Below are positions 12,420-23,800 of a stretch of 64,000 nt of DNA, one piece after another; positions within the stretch are counted from its first letter, which is position 1, and each line of letters begins with the position of its first letter. The stretch is from contig JAREIK010002645.1 of NCBI GenBank assembly GCA_029783825.1, forward strand, positions 1,451,538-1,515,537, written 5' to 3'. The notes beneath the pieces are model-generated. The model had not been told where the DNA came from and searched no databases. It saw only the letters and a list, made by a program, of their open reading frames with translations. The translations under genes and the position numbers were made by a program. This DNA comes from Sapria himalayana. Taxonomy: Eukaryota; Streptophyta; Magnoliopsida; Malpighiales; Rafflesiaceae.

Positions 12420-14900
12420 TCCTCTTTAGATATTGTGACTTTATGAGTCATCATGGCTTTTTTTTTGGGCTATATCTTGACATTTTTCTTTTTAGAACTT
12501 CAAAGATATGACATTATATTTTTACCACAAATTTTTTCTTTAGCTTATGTATCTTTAAAGTCATTGATGTTGATCAAAGCTATGAATTTTGTCATTTCCT
12601 TTATTTCTCTCTCTACTTTCTTTAGATTCTTCAGATTTATTATTAAAGTCATATCTTTTTCTATTATTTCATCAACTACATGTTGAAATTTTACCTCTAC
12701 TATTGGGAATTTTCTATTATTTAATCTTCATCAAACAAGTAGTCTTCTATATAACCTTTCTATCTAAATTTCAAATTTTATTATCTTGCTATATGGAGGA
12801 GGCTATCTATCTTCCAACAATCTTTGTCATCATCATCTAGACTTTATATGCTTTTGTAGAAGTTAAATTTTATTTGCTCTTCTCCTAAATAAAGTGTGAA
12901 ATCTTTCTTCTTGATATCGATGATAGTTTGTCTAGTGGCTAAAAATGGTTATTCTAAAATTTATGGAGCATGTTGGTCTTCCTCCATATCAAACACCACA
13001 AAATCCATAGGGAATATAAATATAGAATTGTGGTATAACTAACATATCTTCAATAATACCCATTGGATACTTCATTGATCGATCGATCATTTGTAGTGAA
13101 AGATATATTAGAGTGATCTCGCTAAGGTTTAGTCTTTATACTATTAACAAAAGTATCAAATCAATGCTTAATCACAAATCGTATAATATATTCTAGAATG
13201 TGTGCTTGCTAATTATGCATGATATAGTAAAACCTTCCAAATCCTCAACTTCTTGGAGGGTTTTTATTGCATAATTATACCACACTTCACTATCATATTC
13301 ACAATTCTATATATTTTAACTTTCTCTAACTATTCATGATATCTTTCATGAACTTCAGATAATTTAATATATTAGACAATGCTTCAGCAAATGAGATATT
13401 TACTTCTAACTCATGAAAAATATTGAGAAACCTCTCAAAATTTTCATCTAATTTTTCTTTTCTAAAATATTGTAGAAAAGGAAGGTTTAAAGGACAATTA
13501 TAATTAGTATTATTCTTTATTACTAGAGTGCCTTGGGTAATCTCTATTTGCTCTTCCATTTCTCCCCCTTCTATTGCTATTATGAGATTGAGTTGAGCAT
13601 TCTGTTCAGTGGGTGCCGTGCTATGAGTTCCTACTATCAATTGTCTCTAATTAATTCTTCTCAATTTCTTTGATGCTTTTAAGCATAATTGACAAATATT
13701 TCTTTAGGTTTATATAATTATTACTCGATAGTTCATTAATGATTTTTTTTTCATTGATAGTATTGATTATATGATTTGATTCTTTATAATTCTCAATATT
13801 ATATAAATGTGCCCTAATTTCATTTCAAGCCTCTCTATTAGGTGCTCTTCAAAATTATTTTTTAGATTCATCTTGGTTAGTAATTCTATCAATTTGTCAT
13901 TGATGAAAGATTTTCTTCAAGTATTGCATGTGAATAATACAAACTCAATTCTGCTTGAATATTATGTCTCATAGAATTATTTTCAAAATTCTTTAGGACT
14001 TGTCCCATATTATATTGCTAATTTTCATATCCTTCATATGAAAAATTTTCATAATTTCTCACATTCGGATGATTGTGTGTGAGGATATTAGTATTAAATA
14101 AGAACACATATATCTTGCTTTATTAACCCATAGCCTCTTACACTTGATAAACGAGATCGAAATTCAACATTTCTTGTGATTACCAAATAATGATTTTTTT
14201 TCATTCCTTTTCGCTTATCCTCTTGGGCTTCTAACTTTTTAAAAAATATCTCCATCTTTAATTCCATGGTAAATATATCTAACTCTAAAACTTTGGCTTC
14301 TCTTCTCCCAATAATATGATTGTCTAAAGTTTGATAGTTATTTTTCGCTAATTTCTCAAATAAATAATATGCTACCTCATGTGACTTGTTTATAATTGAC
14401 CCATACCTGATGCTACATCAATAGTGCACTTGTTAAGTAATTCATCCCCATTATAGAAGGTTTGAGCTTGGAACTACAACTCAAACTCATATTGAGGACA
14501 TCTCTTCAATAACTCCTTAAAATTGTCTCAAGTATCATACACAATTTCCAGCTTCAAATGGAATTGACTTATCTCACCTTATGACTATGAGGTGATTTGA
14601 GGTGGAAAGAACTTTATGAGAAAAACTTATACAAGTTCATACCAACTCTCAATTAAGTCTTGAGATAAGTACCAAAATCAATTCAATACCTTTTCTCTCA
14701 AAGAAAAAGGGAATAGATATAACATGATGACAACCTAAGATTTATTTTTAGCCATAGATGAAGAAAATAAAACTTATGGAATCTTGTTGATTCGTATATA
14801 AAAATATCTAGATTCAAGAATCCTTATCCATCATAAAAAGTAGTGATGCTTGGTCCCAATCATGATAATATTTTGTGAAGTATTCTTCTCCTTGATATCC
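12420..14900 (-). pseudogene. Athila/Tat-like gypsy gag and protease-like remnant
   Basis: Minus-strand text in order. Gag: YLFPFSLREKV, SWYELV...FLIKFFPPQ, DNFKELLKRCPQYEF, AQTFYNG and LFEKLAKNNYQ, the standard Athila/Tat capsid phrases. Then NLPFLQYFRKEKLDENFERF and FAEALSNILNYLKFMKDI (13.33-13.5 kb). The protease-like tail reads FIFPMDFVVFDMEEDQHAP and PFLATRQTIIDIKKKDFTL near 12.95-13.0 kb. RT and integrase are missing. Multiple stops. Copia G interrupts the sequence at its 3' side. Confidence 0.82.
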
Positions 14901-14949
14901 ACTTGATTTTTAGAGAGCGAGAGAGAGGTAACTTCTTTGCTCGAGGTTG

Positions 14950-16165
14950 GATAATACTTTTATTGTGAGAAATTGTTTCATACTCAACATACTAACTTTT
15001 TAAAGTTATTTCATAGTATTTTCATGATGTGTTTGTATAAAAATTAGACTTATAATTTAAGGATTTTAGTGAATAGAAATTTTGATGGAAAAGGATGAAT
15101 AGTAATAAAATTAAATGTATTTTGAGTAGAATTGGAGAACTTAGGCAGAAAGCTGACTTGGAGGGAAAGAAAGCAATCCAAAGTCATGATATTTTTAATA
15201 TGATGACTTATTACAGTAGCATAAATCTATTGAGTAGTCATTATAGCCTTTCTTGGTAGTGACTTTACAAAGTAAGTCATGTCAATCTTTGCATATTGTG
15301 TTCTACTACCTAGTTATCATAATCTTTTCACTATACAATACTTTTTTTCGTGGGCATGACATTATCTTGGAGTCATGATGCTTTAGTACAAAAATATTAT
15401 TTGGGCTAAGACTTTATTTTTACATAGTGACAACCAAGTTCTATATTAGTACAAGAAATCATAGTAATTTTCAGGGACATGAAATATTTATTAAGAGCCA
15501 AAATTATATAACACCAAGTAATTTTTAGTTACAACACACTTTTTCAACTATTTTTTTTACTCCAAAAATGAAATATCCAAGTCATAGTATTCTTGACACC
15601 ATTATTTTGTATTTAAGAGAGTAAATATTTCAATCACAGTATTTTTGCTAATATGACTTTGTATATTAGAAAAGTTATTTATTGGTTGTGATATTCTTGC
15701 TATCATAACTATTGATTCTAGGGAATAATTACCTCAATTAAAATATTCTTACTAATACAACTTTGAGTTTTAGAGAAAAATTATCTTAATCGTATCATTT
15801 ATTTATTGCCTCAAACTTTTGTACTCCATATGAGATTCAAAAAGGTGACATATTCATGACTTTAACCTAAAGTTATGATTTCAATACAAAGTCATGATTT
15901 TTATCTTGAAAAGCTAAATAAAAGCTTAATGGGACCCTGATGTATAAAAGAGGACTTAAAAATGTCGTTGAAAAAAAGGTGGATTCAGATTTCAAGTCCA
16001 ATAACATGTAAAACCCTAGGTAGCATGACTTTTAAAACATCTAGTTAAAGTCAAATTCAGGGTGAATACAAACAATGATCATTTGAGAATAGAATTTGAC
16101 ATGTAGATTCTCATATTGGTTATTATTGGGAACCCTCAAATCAATGAGATTCTTCATGAAATATC
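14950..16165 (-). repeat. gypsy LTR-like block S, copy 2 (- orientation)
   Basis: Inverse counterpart of 5400-6700. Blocks such as TATACAATACTTTTTTTCG, ATTATCTTGGAGTCATGATG and TAAAAATCATGACTTTGT (read minus) align. It lies just upstream, on the minus strand, of the gag remnant ending at 14900, so it is probably that element's 5' LTR or leader. Confidence 0.65.
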
Positions 16166-17439
16166 TCACATAAAATTTTCTCCAATATCATACTAAATGA
16201 GGGTTTTAGGATTAGTTTATTATATCTATGTGTGATGATTAGGTTTGTATAATATTTAATTGTGATAAAATTATATTTTGAATGTTGATGAATATGAATG
16301 TTATTTAGAATAGAGATTTAGGATTTTAGTATAACATAAATTTATGCATATTAGTCATAAAAGATAGTAACATATAAGTCATGTGACATACTCATGAGAT
16401 TTGATCCGAATGAAGTGAAAACCCTTTTACTCTTATCTCATGAGATAAATTTATGTGTGAAAATCCTATGTTTATGTAAGTTTAATTGATATAAATATGA
16501 TACTCACGAAGCCAAAAAAATAAATGAATTTACAATCATTCTATTATATATATTCTAGAAGAACTGACATTAAGATGATATATGTATGTGTTATGTAGAA
16601 CATTTTAGCTTTATGTTTTATCATAGTATAGGAATGGGAGTCATGTGTTGGCCATGACAGATTGTGACAGGCAAGTTTTGGGACACATGCAAGTAGATAT
16701 GTTTCATAAGATAATGACAACCCTATGATTCACTTTCTCTTCTATGATTTTCATGGGCGAAATCAATAAGAAAATGTTTGTTAATTAATTCGAGTATAAT
16801 ACTCACACAGTCGAAAGCACAAATATAATTAGTAGTATATCAAGGATAGCTGACATAATACTTAAAAAGGTAGAAATGTGGATGACTTGTAAACACAACA
16901 TATATGGTTTCTTTGTTAAAATACCGAAGGCACAATTATATAGGGACTATCCTTTTAAGTGACAGTCTAAGAATAATAACTACATTATATGCCAAGAGGG
17001 CACATTAATCTATTATTTATCCAATGGTCGAACATAATATTGTCTCAATAATATAAAAATTTCATCATAAATAAGGAAATAAACCAACTATAGAGTCAAA
17101 GTATCCTTTCTAGATCCAAGTTAATGTACTTAACTAGTGCAATAGTTAATTCATTTTTTGTTAGTCAAACTACTCAAACAACCTATATAGGATTGATATA
17201 TGGAACTTATGTCCGACTTTACTATTCATACAATTCGTATACTTGCATATCTATGCAGAATGAAATCAATCATCCAATGAGCATTTTGGACCATCAAAAA
17301 TGATATATTTTTGTACACTAACAAAGTTGCAATGGGTTCAAAGCATAGACATTTTATAATGGGATGAATTTTGTGATAATATGTATATATGATGCAAGCT
17401 TGAGAGCATCTATCATGAATAAATCACCCGAAGATACTT
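16166..17439. other. probable gypsy leader, no gene recognised
   Basis: AT-rich sequence between LTR-like block copy 2 and the + strand gag remnant. No frame or known repeat identified. Confidence 0.35.
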
Positions 17440-18240
17440 TTTTACACTTTGATGAGCTAGTGAATAATAGTTATCAAGCTTTGATAAAATTTTAGATTTA
17501 TCAAATAATAGTTATCAAGCTTCTATAGATAGAACAAGTGGAAACAAGCAACAAATAATTTTAGATTTGATAACATTTTAGCATTAGAAGCCAAACTTGA
17601 TTTCTTCAAGAACCATTTAATGACTCAAAGCAAATCATCGATGATGAAAGAGGTCAAAGCTTTGCACACTCAAAGAAAAGATGGGAATGGATCAAACATT
17701 TTAAGTCGAAGAAGCCAATTTATGGAAAATTGAGGATATATTTTTAGGTAGAAAAGCAACATACTCACACACTATCATTTGAATATGAAGAATCATGAGA
17801 ACTTCTCATATGTAAACCAATCAAATAAGTAAGAGACCCTTCAGGTACTTACTAGATTTTAAGGCCAAGAAACTTCGAGCTCCAACTATCAAGAAGATGA
17901 TCGACACGCTCAAAAACTAAATGGACCAAATGACAAAGGAAAATACTGATATGAAAGCCACAATGAAGACCATTGATATGCAAACCAGACAGCTAGCTCG
18001 TTACATGAATGACAGATCTTCGAGAATATTTTTTGAGTGATACTAAGAAGAATCTAATGGAATACAATGCTATCATACTTAGTAGTAGCAAAGAAATAGA
18101 TAAGCAAAAAGAAGTTATAGAATACAAAGTAGAAGAATCACTTGAAAAAGTCCTAACAAAAAAAAAGTGGAAGCCAAGGTAAAAAAAATTTATTCTCAAG
18201 AGAATCATATTTCTAGAAAACCCTTTCATATTAAAAGAGA
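17440..18240 (+). pseudogene. Athila/Tat-like gypsy gag remnant, + strand
   Basis: Broken frames give LEAKLDFFKNHLMTQSKSSM, MKEVKALHTQRKDGNG, HENFSYVNQSN, MKATMKTIDMQTRQLARYMN and KKNLMEYNAIILSSSKEID, in that order. The family pattern is LExKxDxLxxQL, YxNQ, IxxLEMQIGQLA and PKExCxAIxLRSGK. Opposite in orientation to the gag at 12.4-14.9 kb, so it belongs to a separate insertion or an inverted segment. Frameshifts and stops prevent translation. Confidence 0.8.
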
Positions 18241-18400
18241 TAATATGACTTGTATTTTTATCAAAAATTTAGGTTTGTATTTTCCAATTTAGGTGCCTTT
18301 TTCCCAATTTAGGTTTGTATTTCTAACCATCTTCAAATCAAAAGAGATAATTTGACTTGTATTTTTATCAAAATTTTTTTAATATACTTATGCTTAAAAC
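18226..18400 (+). repeat. short tandem duplication (about 118 bp)
   Basis: AAAAGAGATAATATGACTTGTATTTTTATCAAAA recurs with few changes about 118 bp downstream, and CAATTTAGGTTTGTATTT lies between the copies twice. Downstream to 19000 is AT-rich with no recognised feature. Confidence 0.7.
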
Positions 18401-18999
18401 ACAATCTAATTAGTTGTATTTATGTTAAAGGTAATATTATTACTAATCTAAATAAAATGTTTGTTATTTTTTGATAATATAATATGTCATATTTGAGAAA
18501 CTCTGTCTTTATAATATTTAATTTTAAGTTCATATTTCTCACCATCATCACTTCACTATAATTAATTTAACTTATATTTTTGTCATTTCCCTCAAATATA
18601 TTTACACAACAATATAATTATATATGTGATCAAGATAGTATTTTTATCATTATAAAGAAAATATTTTATTCAAGCACATTAAATGACACATTTTGTCAAC
18701 TCTAATAATTTGATGGCTTTCATCAACTAAGTTTAGTCTTCTTTATGATCTTCACCTTTATAAGTGTTAATTTGGTTTTTATTTTTATTACAACACCTAT
18801 CATATATATAGGAAATATAATTTATTTATAAATACTAAGTGAAAAAAACTCCTAAATGGTTAATGTAATCGTTTGACATATCAAACTATGTAATTACGAT
18901 CAACTTTTTTGGAATTGGCAATGAGCTAGTTTTGATTTGACCCAGTTTAGTTGATAAAAGCCAATAGGACTTGGTAATTGTCTTGGCTTTGCTTATTGC

Positions 19000-20030
19000 A
19001 TGAGGAAGAAGAAGAAGAAATGAAAAATATTTTTGAAAATTTTTTATCTTTTACTTTTATACTCGAGTAGCCTTACTTTACTCTATGTGGGAAGTCATAA
19101 CTATTAGAAGAAAGTCATGACTATTAGAAGAAAGTCATAACTTTGGTTTTCATCTATTTAGTTTAATGTTGCAATTCTATAAAATAATCATAACTCTATT
19201 TTGCATTTTGATCTTTTTGTTACACAAAATCGAGGTGGTGACAATAATCATTGTTTAGGCATAATCTTTTTATAATACAAAGATGAAGCACTGTAAAATG
19301 GTAAAGACTTTTTGCATTTATCCATTTGTAGTCCATAGAGAGTTTGCAACAAAAGGACGTGACCGCTGAGTATAGACGACTTCTCATATTGTTATATAAC
19401 TGCAACATTGTGTGGAGGGAAAGACGTTAGTAAATGGTCTTTCTTGATATTTATATAGCCACAACACTAAGAAATGACCATGATGTTGAAAAAAGCATTT
19501 CATATGTGGCCATGGCCATGGCCATGGTGCTAGGAATTAGTTGCGACACAAAAGTAATAATTCATATCTTTTTAATATTTATAGTGCTATGAGTGGCCGT
19601 GACATTAATATTTTATTCTCTTATATAACATATCATCGTGACACAGTTAGGATGTCACGACATTGGCACTTAGCTTGTGTATACAAGTTTCGACTATGAT
19701 TTTATTTAAAGATAAAAGTCATAGTCTTAGAAATAGTCATACTTAAGTAATATCCTTTATAATATTCTTAGAAATAGTCATACAAGTTGTGGCCATGTCT
19801 TCATTTGAATATAAAGTCATGATACTATAAAATTGGCCGTGAACTTTAGTACCAATGAGATATTTGGTTGATGTGATGGAAAAATAATATCATAGTTATT
19901 TTAAATTTGTTGAGCTAAGTATATTTGAAATTCTATGATGATATTGCAATCATTGAGAATATGTTGCACAATAAAAAAATTATGCTAGTGAGTTGGTAGA
20001 ATTATGAAGTAAAATATTATTTCTAAGTGT
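19000..20030 (+). repeat. gypsy LTR-like block S, copy 3 (+ orientation)
   Basis: Same orientation as 5400-6700. ATGTTGCACAATAAAAAAATTATGCTAGTGAGTTGG aligns with GTATTGTACAATGAATTATTTATGTCGATGAGGTGG-type text. Contains CCATGGCCATGGCCATGG at about 19510-19528. Downstream of the + strand gag remnant, so possibly its 3' LTR. Confidence 0.6.
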
Positions 20031-20103
20031 TATGAACATATATTTTTTTAGATTCTCATATATATCTATTGGTATAGCAAGAGATATATAAATGTATCTA
20101 TTG

Positions 20104-20149
<46 letters not shown>

Positions 20150-20635
20150 ATTGTTATGAATATTAAATGTATCCCTTTTTGTTAGTACTAGTTGTCTACT
20201 TTGATTCTCACTAAGTCTTTCAATCTTTTTTCACAATATTTTTAATTAATAAATTAATTAAAAATTTAAAAAATAAGTAAACTAAAACTTTAGATGAATA
20301 CGAGTGAATACATACATGAGTTAGATTTGTGTGAGAATTATTTTTTCGTGATCTAAAATAAATATAATTATACTCGGATAGATTGGAATTTATAAATCAA
20401 CACTATGAAATTTCATAAAGTACATATTTCAAGAAAGAGTTAAATAGTAAAAATAGCTTTCATGAAGCATATTATAAAATAAATAAAAGAAATATTGTGC
20501 AAACTTTGTTTATGATGATACATTCATAATCACAAGGGATAATTTTGCATCTATTTGATGAGATTAAAATTTTAAACTTGTTTTGATTAAAAAGTAAAAA
20601 CATATACATCACACAAAAATTTTAGTTTACTCTTA
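20031..20635. other. AT-rich spacer with TA microsatellite
   Basis: (TA)n of about 20 units at 20108-20148. No coding text. Precedes the tRNA gene. Confidence 0.7.
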
Positions 20636-20706
20636 GCTTCCAACGAGGTTCGAACTCGTGATCTTTCGCTTACGAAGCGAACGCACTACCACTATGCTAT
20701 GGAAGC
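20636..20706 (-). tRNA. tRNA-Thr (anticodon CGU)
   Basis: Read on the minus strand, all four stems close: acceptor GCTTCCA/TGGAAGC, D stem GCAT/GTGC, anticodon stem TTCGC/GCGAA around loop TTCGTAA (anticodon CGT), and T stem ACGAG/CTCGT around TTCGAAC. It is 71 nt with no encoded CCA and no intron, as expected of a nuclear plant tRNA. The TTCGAAC region supplies the B box. An AAAAA run at 20615-20619 (TTTTT on the minus strand) can serve as the Pol III terminator. Confidence 0.95.
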
Positions 20707-20809
20707 TCAAATGGAGTTATCTAATCGTTAGTGTAAATTTTTTTTCTAAAAAATAAATTAGAGATTGTAGTTATTTTCTCTGTCGATCGCGTGCTTGTTT
20801 CCGTAGAAG
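20707..20809. promoter_or_regulatory. divergent spacer between tRNA-Thr and ASNSD1 start
   Basis: Only 103 bp separate the 5' end of the minus-strand tRNA gene from the + strand ATG. The stretch holds a T/A-rich block (20738-20760) and then a pyrimidine-rich leader. No clear TATA box for Pol II is seen. It must contain the ASNSD1 5' UTR unless transcription starts inside the tRNA gene. The regulatory role is inferred from position only. Confidence 0.4.
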
Positions 20810-20854
20810 ATGTGTGGAATCGCAGTGATTGTTTCGGCTCTTAACTTCGATGCA
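20810..20854 (+). CDS. ASNSD1: ASNSD1-like exon 1
   Basis: Encodes 15 residues, MCGIAVIVSALNFDA, and ends in the donor GTAAGT. Phase 0. This start is chosen because the residue after Met must be the catalytic Cys of an N-terminal-nucleophile amidotransferase. Confidence 0.88.
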
Positions 20855-23800
20855 GTAAGTTTTTGCATTTCCCGCAACGATTCTCCGTTGCGGATATCAC
20901 TATCTGTTGCATAATCTTGGAGAGTGAGTCTAGCAAATAAGGGAAGAAGTATTAGTCAATTCTATCATTCACTTTAGTCAATTGGCTGTTTTCTGCTGTT
21001 GGGTTTGTTCTCAGTTGTCCCAGTCTCTCTTCATTTGGTTGTTGGTTGTTAGTGGTGTGTGCATGGAGATATTGTCTCCATTTTATTAACTAATTTATTT
21101 TTATTTTTCTGGTATTGACATTGGTAATTTTCTATTTAAACATTGGCTACAAAGAAAGAAAGGAGTGCGGATTCGTTATCAACTCATCACTTGTTTGGGA
21201 GGAGCTTACCCCTGGAACTGTTAGCAAGATGTCTCCATCAGCTTCTCCCCCTTCGGTTAATTTTTCCTTGCTATGGATTTGTTACATTTATGGTATAGGT
21301 GTGAGATTATGGAGTACAGAGTTAAGAAGCTATATGACTTGGGAAAATTTCTAACACATGATCAGTTGGAGTTGGTCACGACACAAAAAAAAATTGAAAC
21401 TAGTCAAAAGGAACTTTGTCCCTTCGCTAAGTATGAGATTGGTGTAAGTGTTGTTTTACTCCAACAAAGGCCAATATCATTTTTCTGTCAAAGCCTTTAT
21501 GGAAAAACTCTTCTCTTGTCAACTTAAGAGAAAGAAATTTTGGCTATAGTACATTCTATTCATGGATGGATATCATATTTATTAGGAAGTAAATTCATAA
21601 TCTGAACTAATCATCAACGTCTTGAGCATCTTTAAACCTGAAAAGTGACTACTATAGCTTAATAGAGATGTCTTTATAAGTTGATGGACTATGATTTTCA
21701 AGTAGAATACATGAAAGGGGGGAAAATTTGGTTGCAGATGATGTCTGGCATTGTTATACATTGGTCAAATTGCAACTTTCTTATTTGCATCAACACAATT
21801 GTTGCTGCATTGGCTTGATGCTATTAGAGAGGAGGTGGCATCCAACTTTATATTACAAAATTTATTAGCAAAAATTCTACATGGAGATGTTATTGGTCCT
21901 TGCAGAGTGGTGGACAAAATGATTTTGTTAGAGGAACATATTTAACTTGCTTTTGACTTAGCTTACCATGACTAGTGATGCAAATTTTTAATATGTTTAT
22001 CGATATATCTTTGAAATATTCATAAATTTCAAGTATCTATTATTTGTTAAAATTGATATTTTTATTCTTAGTTAGTACTTGTATAAAACCACACACTGAT
22101 ATATTTCTGATATATCCGTAAAATTTCACTATGGATATATTTATTAAAACTAATATTTTCATCTTTGAACATGACTGCCATCGATGAATTTCATGTGGTG
22201 GTATTCATGAAGGATATATCCGTAAAATACCAACGTATAAAAGCTGATTTCTATTGGCGAACAATGAGAAAGTCAATCAAAGAATTTATATTTATTCACA
22301 ATTATGATGTTTGGCATCATCTCAAAGCTTAACATTTGGTTCATGCTATTTGTAACCATTATTGATTCCTTCTCGAATTTGAGATCATATTTCGATCGGT
22401 TTCATTTAAGGTCTGCTCCACTTGTAGGGTAAGATGATCCTATCTTTGTTTTCTTTGATAAAATGTCTAAATATGCCTACTTCATTGCTACCTCTCACCC
22501 TTATATTGCTGTTGGATTTTTACCCTTCTATTCTTTGATATTATTTTCAAGCTACATGGGTTGTCAATATCCATTGTCTGTGATTGAGATCCAACATTTA
22601 CTAGTGCTTGCTGGTGATAATTGTTCAGTTTGAATAGGACCACACTTAATTTCTGCTCAAGTTACAACCCACAAACAGATGGACAAAGTGAGGCTGTCAA
22701 TCATACCTTAGAAATGTATCTCAGATGCTTCACCGTGGAGAGAGAGTCTCATAAATAGGGAAGAAGGCCTAGTCAAATCTATCAGTCTTTAGTTATTTGG
22801 CAGTTTTCTGTCAATGGGCATGTTCTCAATTGTCCCGATCTTTCTCCATTTGGTTGTTAGTGGTTAGTAGGGTTAATGGAAATATTGTCTCCACTTTTTT
22901 AGATAATTTGTGGTTATTTTAGAGGTCGTTGACATGAATTATTTTGTATTTAAACAATAGTTCCAAAAAAAGAAAGGGATACGGATTTGTTATCAACTCA
23001 TGATTTGTTTGGGAGGAGCTGACCTCTCGAAGTGTTAGCATGTTGTCTCTATCAGTTTTTTTCTTTTTCTTTTTCTTGCTGTATAGGTGTGTAACTCCAT
23101 CACTTAATCTCTAGTAATAATCATCTTGCATTCTTTTTGATTGTGCAGAAGCTACCTTTTTCCCTTAATGATCTTATAGTGGCTCTACGGAGGCGAGGTC
23201 CTGACAACCTGAACACTAAGAAGATCATCCTTCGATCTAAACCATCTTCTCTCATTGAAAATTTGAGTTTAGTTGAAGATAATGCTAGAGAGAAAAAGGA
23301 TGTTTACTTGGGCTGCTGTTTTGATTCTGTTTCACAATTACACTTCATTGGTGCTACCTTGCAACTGAGAGGACTACATCCCATAACTCAGCCCTTTGTA
23401 GACTCCTCTGGGAACTTACTAGTTTATAATGGTATGCTTTATTAGATCTTGTACTAGTTTATAGGGAAGAAGGTTATCAACTTGAGATTGCACGATTACA
23501 TTGATTGCATGATTGCTATTTTATCAACTTGAGATTGCCCGATCACTTTTTTATTTGATCTTGTACTTGCAACTTGAGATTCATTTTCTAATATTATTGA
23601 TTATGCTCGTTGTGCCATAAATGATATTGATATATTGTACGATCACATTGTTCTAATTACGATTTCTCCATCTTGTTCAATATGTTTTAGTACTTTGTTA
23701 TAGCCATGGGGATTTATTGATGCTTATAAAAATATACTGCACAAGGTACAATGATTGATTATTAGCACTATCACGACCACCTCTACAAATCGCTGATGTT

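Larger units (their letters stand above)
20919..23092 (+). mobile_element. deleted Ty3/gypsy element in ASNSD1 intron 1
   Basis: Two direct repeats (20919-21305 and 22737-23092) act as LTRs around a pol remnant that starts in RNase H and stops inside integrase. Gag, protease and reverse transcriptase are absent. The LTRs share a TATTTAAACA box, the TTTGGGAGGAGCT segment and the GTCTCCATCAG / GTCTCTATCAG end. The element lies in the sense direction in intron 1, leaving exons 1 and 2 intact. Termini do not begin with a clear TG, so the exact ends and target duplication are not resolved. Confidence 0.7.

Noticed and set aside
19507..19530. CCATGG triplication as a regulatory element
   Set aside because: A three-copy hexamer inside a decayed LTR-like block; no supporting context.
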